Origin: Prunus persica
Lineage: Eukaryota > Streptophyta > Magnoliopsida > Rosales > Rosaceae
DNA: 64,000 bases
Direction of reading: 5' to 3'
Assembly: GCF_000346465.2 (NCBI RefSeq)
Contig: NC_034011.1
Coordinates: forward strand, 26,781,941 to 26,845,940
Of this stretch, positions 11,947 to 24,280 are shown piece after piece. The position numbers and the translations under genes are program-made. The notes under the pieces are model-generated. The model did no database searches, was not told where the DNA came from, and saw only the letters and a list, made by a program, of their open reading frames with translations. Position 1 is the first letter of the stretch; every line of letters starts with the position of its first letter.

Positions 11947-12606
11947 TACAACGATAAATCATTCATCTTGATAAATCCTGTGGAGAACCAGGGTTTGGAT
12001 ACGTTGAATGTCTCACTGGTTTTTGCAGCTGTCCTGCCCTGTATCTTCTGTATAGCCTTGTAAAGAAGTGGTTGAGTAGAAAATTGAACAGTACAGTGTG
12101 TGAAACCCAAAGGAGAGCTAACAGTGCTTCCATGTGTCAGCACTAGCTTTCCTTTGGTCAATCCGATTTGTAAGTACAGAGCAACTACACTGATAATAAT
12201 TTGGTTCAACCCCAATTAATTGTATAGTGGACTGAATTGACTATTTGCGTACCATGTTCATTAGAAACCGGGACGAGCTAAACAATATATTTCAATTTGG
12301 TTTTAACATTTTTAGTGTTGCACAACTACAAGTACCCAAAAAAAAAGACGCCAATGGGTTGGTGAGTGGAAGTAAATGATGTTTGTGAACTTCTTTAAAG
12401 AAGCAGTTATGAGATTGTCGTGAACAGGGGCTATGGTGGTTGCACTGCCCTTTTCTATACGTGGTCTTCAATTTAAAGCCGTAATAAACAGAACACTCAA
12501 CATTTAATTTGCCCTGCATTAAATAACCACTGCTTGCCTTGGCCTCCCAGTCCAGCCTTCTTTTATTTGTTTTCCTCCTCCAAGATTTGAGCTTAAATGC
12601 GATTTC
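11947..12606. other. YrdC-like 3' UTR and promoter of the next gene
   Basis: No coding frame is supported. The minus-strand frames at 11943-12215 and 12292-12684 show no recognisable protein. The gap between the two plus-strand genes is about 660 bases and must hold the downstream promoter. Confidence 0.5.
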
Positions 12607-15600
12607 ATGGCCGTCCCTGAAATGGGTTTGTTCAAGTTTCTTCAATATGCTTTTGTTCTGGTTACTGTTATAGTGAATGTACAAAACTCAGCCGAGTCAA
12701 CGGTCCTCATTCGTTTTGATACAGCTCCGCCGGCACGGTCCCGGTATTCTTCTGCAGTTTTCCGGTACTCAGTTTTGACGCTGAATGGCTCCAATGCATG
12801 CAACAAAAATACTTGTTCCGTTCACTGTCAGGTACGTCCTGTTCTTCTTTTAACCGCTGCGTTTTTATAAGCCCATAATTAAGTATTAACAACTATTCTA
12901 CTACATTAATGTTGTTGTAATTATCAGTTTTCTTAAGTAGGAGACAGTGATTAATTCTGTTTAATATGAACAGCTTGATGGCCAAACTTTGAGTCCATGT
13001 CCAGCTAAGGTCATGGTATTCAAAAACCTGACCGTCAACCGTGATCACATATTTCTTCTCAACGTCACAACTTGGGATGGAGACAGAAACTCATCAGCTT
13101 ATTCTTGGTTTATTGGTCAGTGACTTTCTTTCATCGTTGTAAAGTTTTTTACATTTACTTTAATTTCTTTTTCTAAAATGCTGAACAGGGGATTTTACTT
13201 TCATCTATCTGATAGATACAATACCACCAACTGCAACGATTTTTAGCGAAAAGAATTACACAAGTGCTGAAAAATTAGCCATTGGTATCATGTTTAATGA
13301 AGCTTGCACAGGGAAAGGTGGCTTCAGGTGCCTCAACTCATCTAACTGTGATGTAAGTGGATTTCTATGCTTATGTTTTTAACCATGCATGATGTTATTC
13401 AACAACGTTCACAGTATACCATGGAAAACGATGCATAAGGTAAATTGCATGCTTTTTTGTTGTTGTAGGTAATAGTAGATGGTCCTGGTCGTGTACAGCC
13501 ATCTTCCTTACGCATGATTAAACCTAGCATCAGTTATAGCCTTGATGTAGTTCTCTCTCTGGCAAGTATGTACGGGCGTGTCGTAATCAGAATGGCAGAT
13601 GATTTTTGTACAGATCAGGCAGGAAACAGCTTTACAAGGACAAATGGTTCCACTATAATCATTCACTTTGGTAAGACATAAGTCACATTTGTACTTTCAA
13701 TTATGTTTTTAAACAAAATGTCCTTTTGACTCTCCGAATCTTACAGATTGTTCACATTTCTTATGAATGCCTTAGATAGACGACCAGTTCTTGCAGATTT
13801 GTGGACCTCTGTTCCAGCCTACGAGTTGATGATCAATGGGATCCCTCGAACTATCCTTGCAACTAACAAAATGGAGGACTTGAACATATTTTTGGACTTC
13901 AGCATTCCCATTATAAACACAACAGAGCAGATTCTGAATGCATTGGTTGTGAATTCGGGTAACTTAGTACCTATTCATGGCAGAAATCAAGGAAACCGCC
14001 GATTTAAATTCCAGGTAAGCAACTACAGCTTTCGTTAGTACTAATAATGCAGTGGCAGGGTTTTTTCTGGAAGCAATTTCCATATTAGCATTGTTATCTA
14101 TCAAATTATTGTTGCTAATTATTGTGTGTGTGTGTGTGTTTGTGTTAGCATTGTACATTTATGTTTAGATTTTTTTCCTGCTGTAGCTCAGGAATATATC
14201 TAGGACTGAAATCATCAAGATTGAGTTACAAGCTGGATTAATAATTGGCAGGACAGGCATTCCTGTGTCACCGATTCCCTCATTTACGTCTCTTTATGGT
14301 ATCTATTCCCCCGCTAATATGCTCCAGAGTTAGTTCTGCTAGTTTTTTTTTGGTAGCTTTATGGAACTAATTGAATTGCTTTTCTCTCAGATTCCATGGA
14401 GACTAGTGTAGGGCTGAGCACTAGTTCTCCAAATGTTACTAAGGACCGCGATATCAATGTGATTGTTGAGTTCACAAAACCAGTCTTTGGCTTTCAGGCC
14501 TCCATGGTACAAGTGGTCGGCGGTAGAATAACAAGGCAGGTGCATATGGTGGCTCTTGAAATACCATTAGCAATGTTCATTCATAGTCATAGCTCGCTTC
14601 ATGCACTTGAAAGAATGTCAAAATTTTCTATTTTGCTTCCTGTAGGTTTAGGGAACTTTCAAGAGCTCTGTACTCATTGAATGTTTTGGCAGTCACTGAG
14701 CATACGGTGTCAGTTGCTGTCCCTTCAGGGAAGGTATATGATATATCAGGAAATCTTAACATGGCATCTAACCAACTTGAAGTGAAACACTGTATGAATC
14801 ATTTCTTCCTTCTATTCGGTACTCTTTATATCTATTCATTCTTCGCATTGCCTTTCTGCTTGAAATTTTTGGGGATGATACATTAAATTTTACTCTCTAG
14901 CCAGATTTGAAACTTGCAAGATAGGAAGATAGGCAAGAAAGTTAATGGTTATAGCCGATTCTCACTACAGCATCTTATTTAATAAATCAGTGGAACTTAA
15001 TACTTGTCAGAGACTTGGAGAAGAAGATATATTATTAGAAAACACACACGGATTCACATGGCTTCTTCTGTGCTTGACAAGATGTATATTATTACACTCA
15101 CACACACAGATTCACATGGCTGTTTCTCTGTGCAGACTCAACCCCTGCAATATCAATCGCATTGCACTCTTTTGTTACTGTGGGTATGTTAGCGACTTCA
15201 CTAGCAGCTGCCATTCTTTCAATTTCAACTGCAAATCTTGGAGCAGTGGGCACTCTTGCTTCTGAGAGTTCAAACATTGTTGCGTCTGACTCAATGAACC
15301 TACATGTGAGATTTAAATTGTTTAGTAGATACAATATCAAAGTGGATAGCTTTTGCTATATCCCATTTTTCATTCCATCATTGTGCATCTCCTTTTTAGT
15401 TATTAAGATTCAACTAAAATGTCTGTTTATTTTTAACATAGGGGATGGTTGGCCACCTTCAAGTTTTTGTTCTCTCAGACTGGCTCTCAGTTAATCAACC
15501 AATTGAATATTTAGAGACAACAAAAGGTCTTAGGTGGCTCATACCTCGTCAAAAGCTTCCATGGAAAAAGGATAGCACTTTAGTTTGGCCCTGCCAAGAG

Positions 15601-17674
15601 AAGCTTGAGAGGAAACTCAGTATCTCTTCGGTACGAGGATCTCCACATGAAGGGACTAGAATCGGAGTTGACTTCTATCTCTCCAACTCTTCTTATATGC
15701 AGCATGAAGTACCAGTGCCAATTGAGGTGGACCCCAAGCCTGGTTGGCTTCATGGGCAGCATAACATGCGTATGACTCCTTATGGACTACCTCTTCATTC
15801 CAACGAATATTTCACTTATTTCTTGGTGAGTATCCATTATTTAAGCATTCAACGCTTATTTTCCTCATCCATGAAAACCACTCTAGTGCTAATCTTTTGT
15901 CTTACAGAGAGGAGAGCCATTGTCTGCTAGCAATGTCATCAAGGGAATGGGGAATTACAAAGGGTAGTTCCAGAATTACCTTTATCTTAGTGCTTTTACA
16001 TTAAAATCAGACGACTCGAAAAGTGACAGGAATAGAGGGGCTAACCTAATGTTATCATACCTAACTAACTTTTAACAGGTGGGAAGATTTACAGATGAAC
16101 TTGTTTTGGCTTGGTATTGGAGGAGGCAGCTTAGTCGTAACCCATGTGTTGATATTACTTTTCCTAAGATGGAGATTAGGACCACCAGCTCGTGGTATAC
16201 TCTCAGTGCCCAGATTCGAGCTCTTTCTTCTGATTGTCATGCTACCATGTATCACTCAGTCCTCAACATTTGTTATGAAAGGTGAGGAGCCAATTTTGTT
16301 CTTTCTAAATCCAATTGTTTTGTTTGCCACTTGACGATGTTTTTGAACTCAAAGCTACTCTAATTTACAGGAGGTACAACTGGGGGAATCATTACTGGGG
16401 CTTTGTTGCTGGCTATCCCTGCAGCTCTTATTTTATCTGTGTGCCTTTTTCAAATAATTGCAATCTTCTATGGCAATTTTGTTCAGTACAAGGAAGTTAA
16501 GCATGTAGCTAGAAAAGAACCATGGACTGAAAAGCTTTGGTATTTTTTGACAGGGAGACCTAGTGCCGGAAAGTGGTTTTATAAGGAAGGCCTACCTTCG
16601 TCTTTCCTTTTACGATTTGGAATTCTCTTTGAAAGTTTTCAGGGTCCTCCATTATTCATCTTTGTTGATCAAAATGAACCAAACAGCATATCCAAATGGA
16701 CTGGAAGTGGTCATAGTGGTATTGGGAGAATGCGACCAGTCAGCTTGGAAGACAGCACTGAAGAAATTAAGACCCCGTTGTCCAAAAGGCTCTTGGGGTG
16801 TGCTAGATCTTCCTATATTATTGTTGATCTTTCGAGACGGGTCTGCTTGGGGATCATATCTGGAGCTTACTCATCGAGGAAATCAAGCCAAAGCCTCTTC
16901 GCACTGGCCATTACGCTGGTACAGTTCATGTATCTATTTACTCTGAAACCATACATCAAGAGAGGAGTCCATATGGCAGAAAGTGTTTCTCTAATGTGTG
17001 AGGTGGGCATATTTGCTCTACTTATCAACATTAACGGCTCAAATCCTGTCAAAGCAAGAAATCTAGGATTTGTGATGCTAACTCTCCTCTTCCTAACCTT
17101 TGTCACCCAAATGATAAACGAGTGGCATGCTCTGATGAAATCCCTATTAAGACTCTCACAGCCTCAAAAGAATTCATTCAGGCTTGGATTAAAGTTTGCT
17201 GCTAAGGGCCTTGTCCTCCCATTCCTTCCAAGGAAGCAATGGTCTAGAATCATACCTGCATCCTCCCAACCAAAAACAGGGCTAGCTCCAGTCCTTCCTT
17301 TAAGTCCAGACACAAACCTTGAAAGAAGAGATACGAGAGCACCACGCACTGATCCAATTAGCGCTATGACTGCAACTGTAGTCCCTGTGATCAGTCCTGG
17401 ATCCCCTGGCCTTGATGTTCTTCAAATGACAGGTTCCACTAACATGGAGGCAACCGTCAGTATGCAGAGAGCAGCAGAAGCAAAACGGCAAAAGGGACTT
17501 AAACTAGAATCTAAAAGTGATCTGAAGAAACTAAGGGAGTTGGCAAGGGCGAGTTTTTCAGGTGACTCAATTTTTGAGGAAGCTAGTACTAGCTACTGTT
17601 CTCGGATGCAACCTTTATCTGGTGAACCTTCACTGCAAACTCCCCAAGCCTCTACTTCTAGAACTAAACACTAG
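12607..17674 (+). CDS. Large polytopic membrane protein with Ig-like ectodomain, function unknown
   Basis: Thirteen exons: 12607-12831, 12974-13115, 13216-13352, 13469-13670, 13776-14014, 14187-14298, 14391-14535, 14646-14791, 15136-15305, 15442-15825, 15908-15963, 16079-16281, 16371-17674. Phases add up to 1,154 residues. A signal peptide (residues 1-30, LFKFLQYAFVLVTVIVNV) leads into an ectodomain of about 620 residues with many N-x-S/T sites and paired Cys. It reads as repeated beta-sandwich units, each with DxxPP or DRRPVLADL-like starts, resembling bacterial Ig-like repeats. The C-terminal half has about seven hydrophobic segments, beginning near residues 658-682 (MNLFWLGIGGGSLVVTHVLI) and 732-757. 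A Ser/Pro/Lys-rich cytosolic tail of about 170 residues follows. The architecture suggests a surface receptor or channel; the family is conserved in plants as far as I recall, but I cannot name a function. Intron 7 appears to be GC-AG. Confidence 0.88.
14536..14645 (+). other. Second GC-AG intron (membrane-protein gene, intron 7)
   Basis: The exon ends ACAAG and the intron starts GCAGGT. The acceptor is CTGTAG at 14645, giving the junction ITR-FRELSRALY. The nearby GT donor (CAG then GTGCAT) with this acceptor would create an immediate in-frame stop (GTT TAG). The GC donor is therefore the only one that keeps the frame. Confidence 0.75.
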
Positions 17675-18169
17675 TATGAAAATTGTAAGGGGTGGGGTTG
17701 GGCATTTTGCTTAAGTTTACTTCTGGTCGCAATTTCTTTTCTCCCAATGTCATATCAGCTTTTAAATTACTGTCAATTCACATCAATTTTCTGAGTATCA
17801 ATGTTCTTTACAATCTGGCAGACAATTTTATGCTAAGTCAGTAGCCCAAGATTCTCATATCAATAGACAATTAGCAGAAAGAATTCACACATATTTGAAA
17901 CAGCAAAATATGATTGAAGATTCAAAAGTACACAATGCCTGCTGTCCACAAAAAAGTTAACTGATTACAAGGTAAAAATACCACTCGTAAATCTAACAAT
18001 TACATCACTCACAAGTGGGTTATGAAATGAAAACATACATCGATCAGAGAAGGTAATTAACCAGGGTTTCTTCATGGCCTCTGAGGTGAAAACTATTTAC
18101 CCAAAATCTTGATGTGAAAACAGAGACAACTTGTTGTGATCAATAAAAGGGACGGCAACGATTGATGCC
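17675..18169. other. Convergent 3' region
   Basis: Holds the 3' UTRs of the plus-strand membrane-protein gene and the minus-strand fasciclin gene, whose stop codons are about 500 bases apart. Nothing else is seen. Confidence 0.6.
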
Positions 18170-19246
18170 TCAGTGAAAGTCACCATAATCATGATGAGGC
18201 ACGCTCTGAGCAACATATGCATCAGTGTAAATATCATCAACTGGGTCTTGTTGCTTAGGCTCCTGCGATGTCAGCAACCGATTGAGGCCATGCACAACAA
18301 GCCACCGATTCTGATACATATCTTCAGACACCACTGCAACTTCATTAAGCGCCGGAACTTCACCAAACTTGATCACATTGATCATGAACCCTTCTTCAAA
18401 AGTTGGCAGCATGGTCCCATCATCAAGCCCCACCAAATCTTGCCACAAAAGCATTCTTGGAACGACGTGCTGCCGGAAGATCAAAGAGTAATCGGTGGTG
18501 TTCCTCTGGTAATCTTCAATGGCCTCATCGACCGGAGCGAAGATTGTCAGCCTGGTCTTCCTTTTGAACGACACCAACTGCGCATCAAGAAATGCGGCCA
18601 TGATTGAATACCCTTTAGACCTCAGCAAATCCGCAACGAAACGGAAAGATTCAGGACCAGGCCGGCGCGATTCGAACTCCGTATCTTCATTAGCACTGGG
18701 ACCAGGGCTTGGTGATTGAGCACCTGAAACAGAGCTCATCAATGGCGGAGCCGGTGTTGAAGAGGCATCGACCAAGAACGACGAATTGAAGAACTCATCA
18801 ATTCCGTAAATGACGACCGACCCATCATCCAGAACAGCGTTTGGATCAATCGTGAGGTTGTTGATGGACAAATAGCCTTGGAAATTTGGAGACCCAGTGA
18901 GGGTCAAGGTGTAATTGGGGAGCAGAGTTGGGATTTTGGTGTTGGGACGAAGATACTTGAGGGTGTTGAGGGAGAGTCTTCTTGGGGAGACGTGGTAGAG
19001 AAGAAGAGGGAGAGAGGGTTGCCCCAAGCGAATGAAGGCGAGGTCTGGAGGAGCGAAAATGGTGGCGGTGGGAGATTCAAATTCGAGGGAATGGGAGACA
19101 AGTTGAAGCTTTAGCGCCATGGAAAGGAAGCCAGAGTTGGAGAGGACCTTGGCTGCTTTCAACAGGGTTACGGAGGTAGCAAGAGCCGGAGAAGCAGAGA
19201 GCGAAAGGAGAGTAATGAGAAGGATCAAGAGAGACGAGGCCGCCAT
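18170..19246 (-). CDS. FLA: Fasciclin-like arabinogalactan protein (FLA20/21-like)
   Basis: Intronless, 358 residues. A signal peptide (SSLLILLITLLSLSASPALA) is followed by two FAS1 domains, at about residues 25-155 (TIFAPPDLAF, LLLYHVSPRRLSL, NNLTIDP, VVIYGIDEF) and 200-330 (LLRSKGYSIMAAFLD, LTIFAPVDEAI, FRQHVVPRML, VVHGLNRLL). A Pro/Ser/Ala linker (SSTPAPPLMSS, SPSPGPS) between them offers arabinogalactan-type glycosylation sites. Family members are secreted cell-wall glycoproteins linked to adhesion. The C-terminus (HHDYGDFH) is hydrophilic, so there is no GPI-anchor signal; this fits the FLA group that lacks the anchor. The start codon is the first ATG and directly begins the signal peptide. 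Confidence 0.92.
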   Translation of the reverse strand: MAASSLLILLITLLSLSASPALATSVTLLKAAKVLSNSGFLSMALKLQLVSHSLEFESPTATIFAPPDLAFIRLGQPSLPLLLYHVSPRRLSLNTLKYLRPNTKIPTLLPNYTLTLTGSPNFQGYLSINNLTIDPNAVLDDGSVVIYGIDEFFNSSFLVDASSTPAPPLMSSVSGAQSPSPGPSANEDTEFESRRPGPESFRFVADLLRSKGYSIMAAFLDAQLVSFKRKTRLTIFAPVDEAIEDYQRNTTDYSLIFRQHVVPRMLLWQDLVGLDDGTMLPTFEEGFMINVIKFGEVPALNEVAVVSEDMYQNRWLVVHGLNRLLTSQEPKQQDPVDDIYTDAYVAQSVPHHDYGDFH

Positions 19247-20391
19247 TGGAGACTAGCTTAGCTTGGTTTCAAGGGGCGATGTGTTTCTTGGATTCTTTCT
19301 TTCTTCTGTGTTTCAGCGATGTGAGAATTAGAAAGAGAATCTGTTTGTTTAGTGTGGGTTTGAAGCAAGGACTTAAAAAAACTCTGGAAAGGCTGAGAGT
19401 TATAAGGGCGGGAAATCAAGAAATGAGTTTGTTAGTTCGTTGAGGTGGTTAGAACTTGGAGCGATGAGTCCACGACCAAACAAACTCTCTCTCTCTCTCT
19501 CTCTCTCTCACGAGTCACAACTAAGCTAAGCTCCCTGTTAGTAAATCTTAATTAAGCCCAATCCTCTTAATCACATTGGGCTAAGCAAATGACGACGGCC
19601 CAAAATGAAAACATAAACAAATGAAGGTCCAGCTCCATACTTAGGCTTAAACTTGGAAGCCCAATTGCGAATAAAGCGTGTGCTCCGCACTTCCAAATTG
19701 CGTGCATAGGCCACCATATGGAAGCGTGCGTGTAAATTTGCAAGTGTGGGTTGCACAATTGGTCACGTGTGTTTTTGTTAAAACAATCACATCTTGCGGA
19801 TTGTACCAATTAATATCATGTCAATGTTAATTTGTGTTAGAAATTATAATATTGTTAATTTGCTTTGTTTTATAAAACACATTATAGTCAGACGATTTGC
19901 ATGATTGTATGCAATAACCTGCACATGCATGGTTCCCAACTTCCCACCCTCACAGCTTGTGTCCACTATAAACTTGCAACTTATTTAAGTACTTTTTTTT
20001 GGTTGACAATCGAGATTCTACACTATTCTGATGTTCAAGGAAGAAGGTTCAAATTCGGGTGTATACATTGGCCAGCATAATCCACATTTGCAACTTATTT
20101 AATTACTTGTTATCTTAATTTTTTTTCCTTTCTCATTAGATCGGTTATTATATATAAGCAACAAAGATTTTTATTTTTATTTTTATTTTTTATAAATGTA
20201 ATAATAGAGTTAACAATATTGTAAATTTGTCTAATTGGTAATGGCTTTACAGTTTGCATTTCGTTTATTTTTGTGGGGGACCATGTTCCTTTGATATAGA
20301 CCAAACATAGTAAAAATTGGAGGCAATCAATAAATTCATTCATTGTATAGATTTAGGAGCCAAATCTTTTTAAGCCGTTCATTTCCAAACT
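19247..20391. other. Divergent intergenic region between FLA and RNR2
   Basis: Contains the FLA promoter with a CT microsatellite at about 19482-19509, then AT-rich sequence with a TTTTTA-rich patch near 20170-20192. Short open frames here have no recognisable product. Confidence 0.5.
19482..19509. repeat. CT microsatellite
   Basis: Uninterrupted CT dinucleotides, about 240 bases upstream of the FLA start codon on its antisense strand. Confidence 0.9.
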
Positions 20392-20401
20392 CGCGCCAAA
20401 A
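20392..20401 (-). promoter_or_regulatory. E2F-type site upstream of RNR2
   Basis: TTTTGGCGCG on the minus strand fits the plant E2F consensus (TTTSSCGC), 564 bases upstream of the RNR2 start. Plant ribonucleotide reductase genes are known S-phase E2F targets, so the site is plausible. It was not tested. Confidence 0.55.
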
Positions 20402-20850
20402 GGACTCCCGCTACAATATCAAAACTTTGAAACCAAAATTAAAATTTCCAGCTAAGGCTTCCCTCGCAAGCTCCTTCCCTTAAAACGTCAATTTTCATTT
20501 ACCAGAAAAGCCCTTCACCTAATAAAAACTTCACACCACTATTACTGTCCACACTCGTTATTCTCCCCAAATCCAAGGGTAATTTCTTGACCATGTCCCT
20601 CAAATGACCGTTACACCCCTCTTCACCATATGGTCCAAACCGTCCTCATCCAGTAGCCGCAAACGCAGACCATATAAATCGATTGCGCGCCTACTCGTAC
20701 AAGTTTCCGGAATCCCCAAAGTGCCCTTGTTTGGGTTCATTCTCCCGCAAGCTTCTCACAAATTTGAATCACCCGCTTCCAAAAACCTCGATTCAATATT
20801 CAAAAACCCGCGCCTCCTTTTATATGTGTAATGTGTGTGTATATATATGC

Positions 20851-20860
20851 AACCCTAACC
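20851..20860 (+). promoter_or_regulatory. Telobox-like element before RNR2
   Basis: AACCCTAACC about 105 bases upstream of the RNR2 ATG. Teloboxes near the transcription start are common in plant cell-cycle and translation genes and often accompany E2F or other growth-related sites. Confidence 0.45.
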
Positions 20861-20964
20861 CACCAAATTATCAAACCTCCATACACAATCTTCGAACGCT
20901 TCGAAAACCCCCCAATCCAATTTCTTCGATCATCTGAATCTCTGAAATCTTCTTCGTCATAAAA

Positions 20965-21954
20965 ATGCCTGCCTTCCCAGAAGAGCCATTGCTTGCTCCG
21001 AACCCGGACCGCTTCTGTATGTTCCCGATCCAATACCCGGAAATCTGGGAGATGTACAAGAAGGCCGAGGCCTCCTTCTGGACCGCCGAGGAGGTTGATC
21101 TCTGCCAGGACCTACGCCATTGGGAAACTCTAACCCCTGGCGAGAAGCACTTCATCACCCACGTGCTCGCCTTCTTCGCTGCCTCTGACGGCATCGTTTT
21201 GGAGAATCTTGCCGGAAGGTTCATGAAGGAAGTCCAGGTCTCCGAGGCTCGCGCCTTCTACGGCTTCCAGATCGCCATCGAGAACATCCACTCCGAGATG
21301 TACAGCCTCCTTCTGGAGACCTACATCAAGGACTCGGACGAGAAGAACAGGCTTTTTCACGCCATCGATACCATTCCCTGCGTCACGAAGAAGGCCCAGT
21401 GGGCCCTACGCTGGATCGACGGCTCAGAATCGTTTGCGGAGCGGATCGTGGCCTTTGCTTGCGTGGAAGGGATATTCTTCTCGGGCAGTTTTTGCGCGAT
21501 ATTTTGGCTAAAGAAGCGCGGGTTAATGCCGGGACTGACGTTCTCAAACGAGTTAATCTCGCGAGATGAGGGTTTGCACTGCGACTTCGCGTGCTTGCTG
21601 TACTCGCTGCTGAGGAAGAAGCTGAGCGAGGATCGAGTGAAGTCGATCATACGAAACGCGGTGGAGATAGAGAGAGAGTTCGTGTGCGAAGCCTTACCGT
21701 GCGCCCTAGTGGGGATGAACGGCGATCTGATGAGCCAGTACATCGAGTTCGTGGCGGATAGGCTGCTGGGTGAGCTTGGGTACTCGAAGATTTACAATGT
21801 GCAGAACCCGTTCGATTGGATGGAGCTGATCAGCCTGCAGGGGAAGACCAATTTCTTCGAGAAGAGGGTTGGGGAGTACCAGAAGGCTTCAGTGATGAAT
21901 AGCATCAACGGCAATGTCGATTCGCATATTTTCAAGATGGACGCGGATTTCTAA
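20965..21954 (+). CDS. RNR2: Ribonucleoside-diphosphate reductase small subunit (R2)
   Basis: Intronless, 329 residues, the usual length for plant R2 proteins. It provides the diiron-tyrosyl radical that lets the large subunit reduce ribonucleotides to deoxyribonucleotides for DNA synthesis. All expected iron ligands can be read: Asp75 (ASDGIV), Glu106 and His109 ([10 protein letters not shown]), Glu168 (CVEGIFF), Glu202 and His205 (SRDEGLHCD), with the radical Tyr113 in the same IENIHSEMY block. The C-terminal peptide FKMDADF is the conserved tail that docks on the large subunit. The coding sequence is GC-rich compared with its surroundings. A TSO2-type Arabidopsis orthologue is likely. Upstream E2F and telobox-like elements fit S-phase expression. 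Confidence 0.97.
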   Translation: MPAFPEEPLLAPNPDRFCMFPIQYPEIWEMYKKAEASFWTAEEVDLCQDLRHWETLTPGEKHFITHVLAFFAASDGIVLENLAGRFMKEVQVSEARAFYGFQIAIENIHSEMYSLLLETYIKDSDEKNRLFHAIDTIPCVTKKAQWALRWIDGSESFAERIVAFACVEGIFFSGSFCAIFWLKKRGLMPGLTFSNELISRDEGLHCDFACLLYSLLRKKLSEDRVKSIIRNAVEIEREFVCEALPCALVGMNGDLMSQYIEFVADRLLGELGYSKIYNVQNPFDWMELISLQGKTNFFEKRVGEYQKASVMNSINGNVDSHIFKMDADF

Positions 21955-22365
21955 AATCCGCTGATTCTGATTGATGTAGCTATGTAGGGGATGAGGGATG
22001 GGATGTGTTTGTGTAATATTTGAGTTTTTTTTAAAGATCTTTTTTGAAAATTTAATTTTATAATAGATATGTTTGTTTGTTCAATCTCTTGTTCTTTAGA
22101 AATGATAAATGGAATATTTGACTATCTCTTTATCGTGTGTTTGTTCTTATTTTTGGCATACATTTGTGTTGTGGGGGGTTGGTGGGTGGTGCGTTTAATG
22201 AGAAAATGATAGTTTTTTTTATTTTTGCCTTTTCAAAATTTGAATTGATTGGGAATTTAATTTAGAAGAAAAAAGCCATGGCTTGGGAAAAAGGGAGGGT
22301 CTCTCTTTATAGACCTTATCAATAACAGAGACAAGGAAGGGTGTCTCTAATAATAGTCTCCATCA
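21955..22365. other. RNR2 3' UTR and promoter of the next gene
   Basis: About 410 bases without a coding frame between two plus-strand genes. A T-rich stretch lies near 22020-22070. No other feature is seen. Confidence 0.5.
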
Positions 22366-24280
22366 ATGGGTTCGCAGTTGCAGAGCTCCTCAGAAATGCT
22401 GTCAAGGGAACAGTTGCTTCATCTCTTCGATCGATTCTCTTTCCTCACCTCTCAGCCCGGTACAGTTTTCCTCTTTTATCCTCGCACGCACGCATTTTCC
22501 CTTTTCTTTTCTTTTTTTTCTGCAAAAACAAAAAACAAAAAATATATCAATATATCTTTACTTTTCTTCATTACTCGGTGGTGTTTCTTGGCGGTGGTTC
22601 AAATCCTTTTATTTGGAATTGCAGATGTGAAGAAAAGAATCGCTGATGGTGTTGACGACAAACAGGTCATTTGATTTAATTCCTGAGTTTATCCAACACA
22701 GTGCATTATGGGCTATTGAAAATTCAGCTTGAATGTGATAATTAACTGTTACTTGTTTAATTGGCTTTTCATTATCTGATGATGTCTAATACGCAGGAAG
22801 CTGTAGCCATAACCACAGCCATCCAGGAAGAGATATTTCTAGAGATGGGGATTGGTAAGTTTTATCTTGAAATGCTAATTATATTAATAAATAGGTATCT
22901 TTCTTCTTACAGACACCAGTTCAATTTTAGGATATTATACTGTTTGTTAGATGGGAATCCTTGATCTCTTCCTCAGTGAACAGTTGCTGCATTCACATAT
23001 TTTTCCTACTACAAAATTCAAACTGAAAGGGGTTAAAGAAACTGGATAATATTACACAGCCCATTGTTAAATAAGGTGCTCAATAATGAAAAAGGTTCCA
23101 TAGTTGATTGTGTTAATCTATATCTAACTGGAAATCCCAAAACATGATGTATATCATACTGCAGTTTTACATTTATCGACTCAATTCGTTCTTTATGTTG
23201 AGATAAAATGTATGTGCCTGATACTTGCAGTTGAGAAGTTCGCTCTAGTTAGGAAAAAAAGATTTAGCAGTGTTGATCTTTTATACATCAGATAAACCTA
23301 GTATTCTATGGCCACTGTAAGGTTTATACCACAATCACGGTACAACCTCAGTAAAAGCAAATGGTTTCTTTACTACAGATCCAAGGTTTGGCATATCATC
23401 CCTGGGAAAGGTGAATGAAAAATATGAGAATGATCAGGATATGATGATCCGCTTTTATAAGTTCATTGCAAGGTAATCCTCTTCTGCCCATTTTAGAAGT
23501 TAAAAATTCTGCTCAGTGTTTATTTCTTATTTCCTTTTGAAGTGACAATCACAAGGAGTGCTTGAGTTCATTGGATTCTAGAGTCTTGTAACTTGTAAGC
23601 CTTGTGCCCATGTGTGTTAGCCTTAGATATTGGGCTAAAACTACAAATCTTACCTTTAAAAGGTGGGGAAGGATAACAAGAAAGGGTCAGATATTTGTAT
23701 TGCATATTGCTGTTAGCAGTACTCATCTATGGAATGTCAGGGAGGAGATGGCCTGTGATGAAGCTGAGCTTGGAGCAGATGAATTTGCGGAAAGGATGCA
23801 TACTCAAGAAAAATTACAGGAGCAGGTAATATCTGTTCAAATATAACAACTTCAATGGTAAATGTGGATGTTTCTAAAGCACCCGAAGTAAATATTTTTC
23901 AGCAACTGGAGATGCTAAAGCACATGCGGAAATTTCCCCTGGATGATCAATCTGCAATCCTTGAGAAGGTATGTGGCTGTATATAATAATCTCTTAGCTC
24001 ACATTCAATTAAGAATTTAAAGCTTAAATGACAGAAAGATTGTTTTTTATTTTATCTAATTGGAATAGAGTTTAGGAAGGTGAATGCAATTTCAATTTGA
24101 AATTCAAAGAACAACAAAGCCAATATATTCTGAATAACATATTGGTGCGGGGTATTGTTCATACAGCTGCGTCAGCAGATGGAAAATGCCGATTTTGACG
24201 GTGCTGCATCAGTTTTGTCTTCAGAGCAGATTCAAGAGATTGTTCGGAGGAGGGTGTCTCCTTTATTTAAGCCAAGGTAG
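22366..24280 (+). CDS. Conserved-looking 183-residue protein, function unknown
   Basis: Seven exons: 22366-22459, 22625-22665, 22797-22854, 23379-23472, 23741-23825, 23903-23968, 24167-24280. All introns are GT-AG and phases add up to 183 residues ending SPLFKPR. The protein is acidic and mostly helical, with no signal peptide or membrane segment. Readable stretches are LSREQLLHLFDRFSFLTSQ, EEIFLEMGIDPRFGISSLGK, MIRFYKFIAREEMACDEAEL, and a coiled-coil-like KLQEQQLEMLKHMRKF, then DDQSAILEKLRQQ. I do not recognise the family. The seven well-phased exons argue that it is real. It may be a small adaptor or chaperone-like factor; that is a guess. Confidence 0.8.

Noticed and set aside
21130..21743. 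Minus-strand open frames opposite RNR2
   Set aside because: Shadows of the GC-rich RNR2 coding sequence; the protein content is not meaningful and RNR2 itself is certain.
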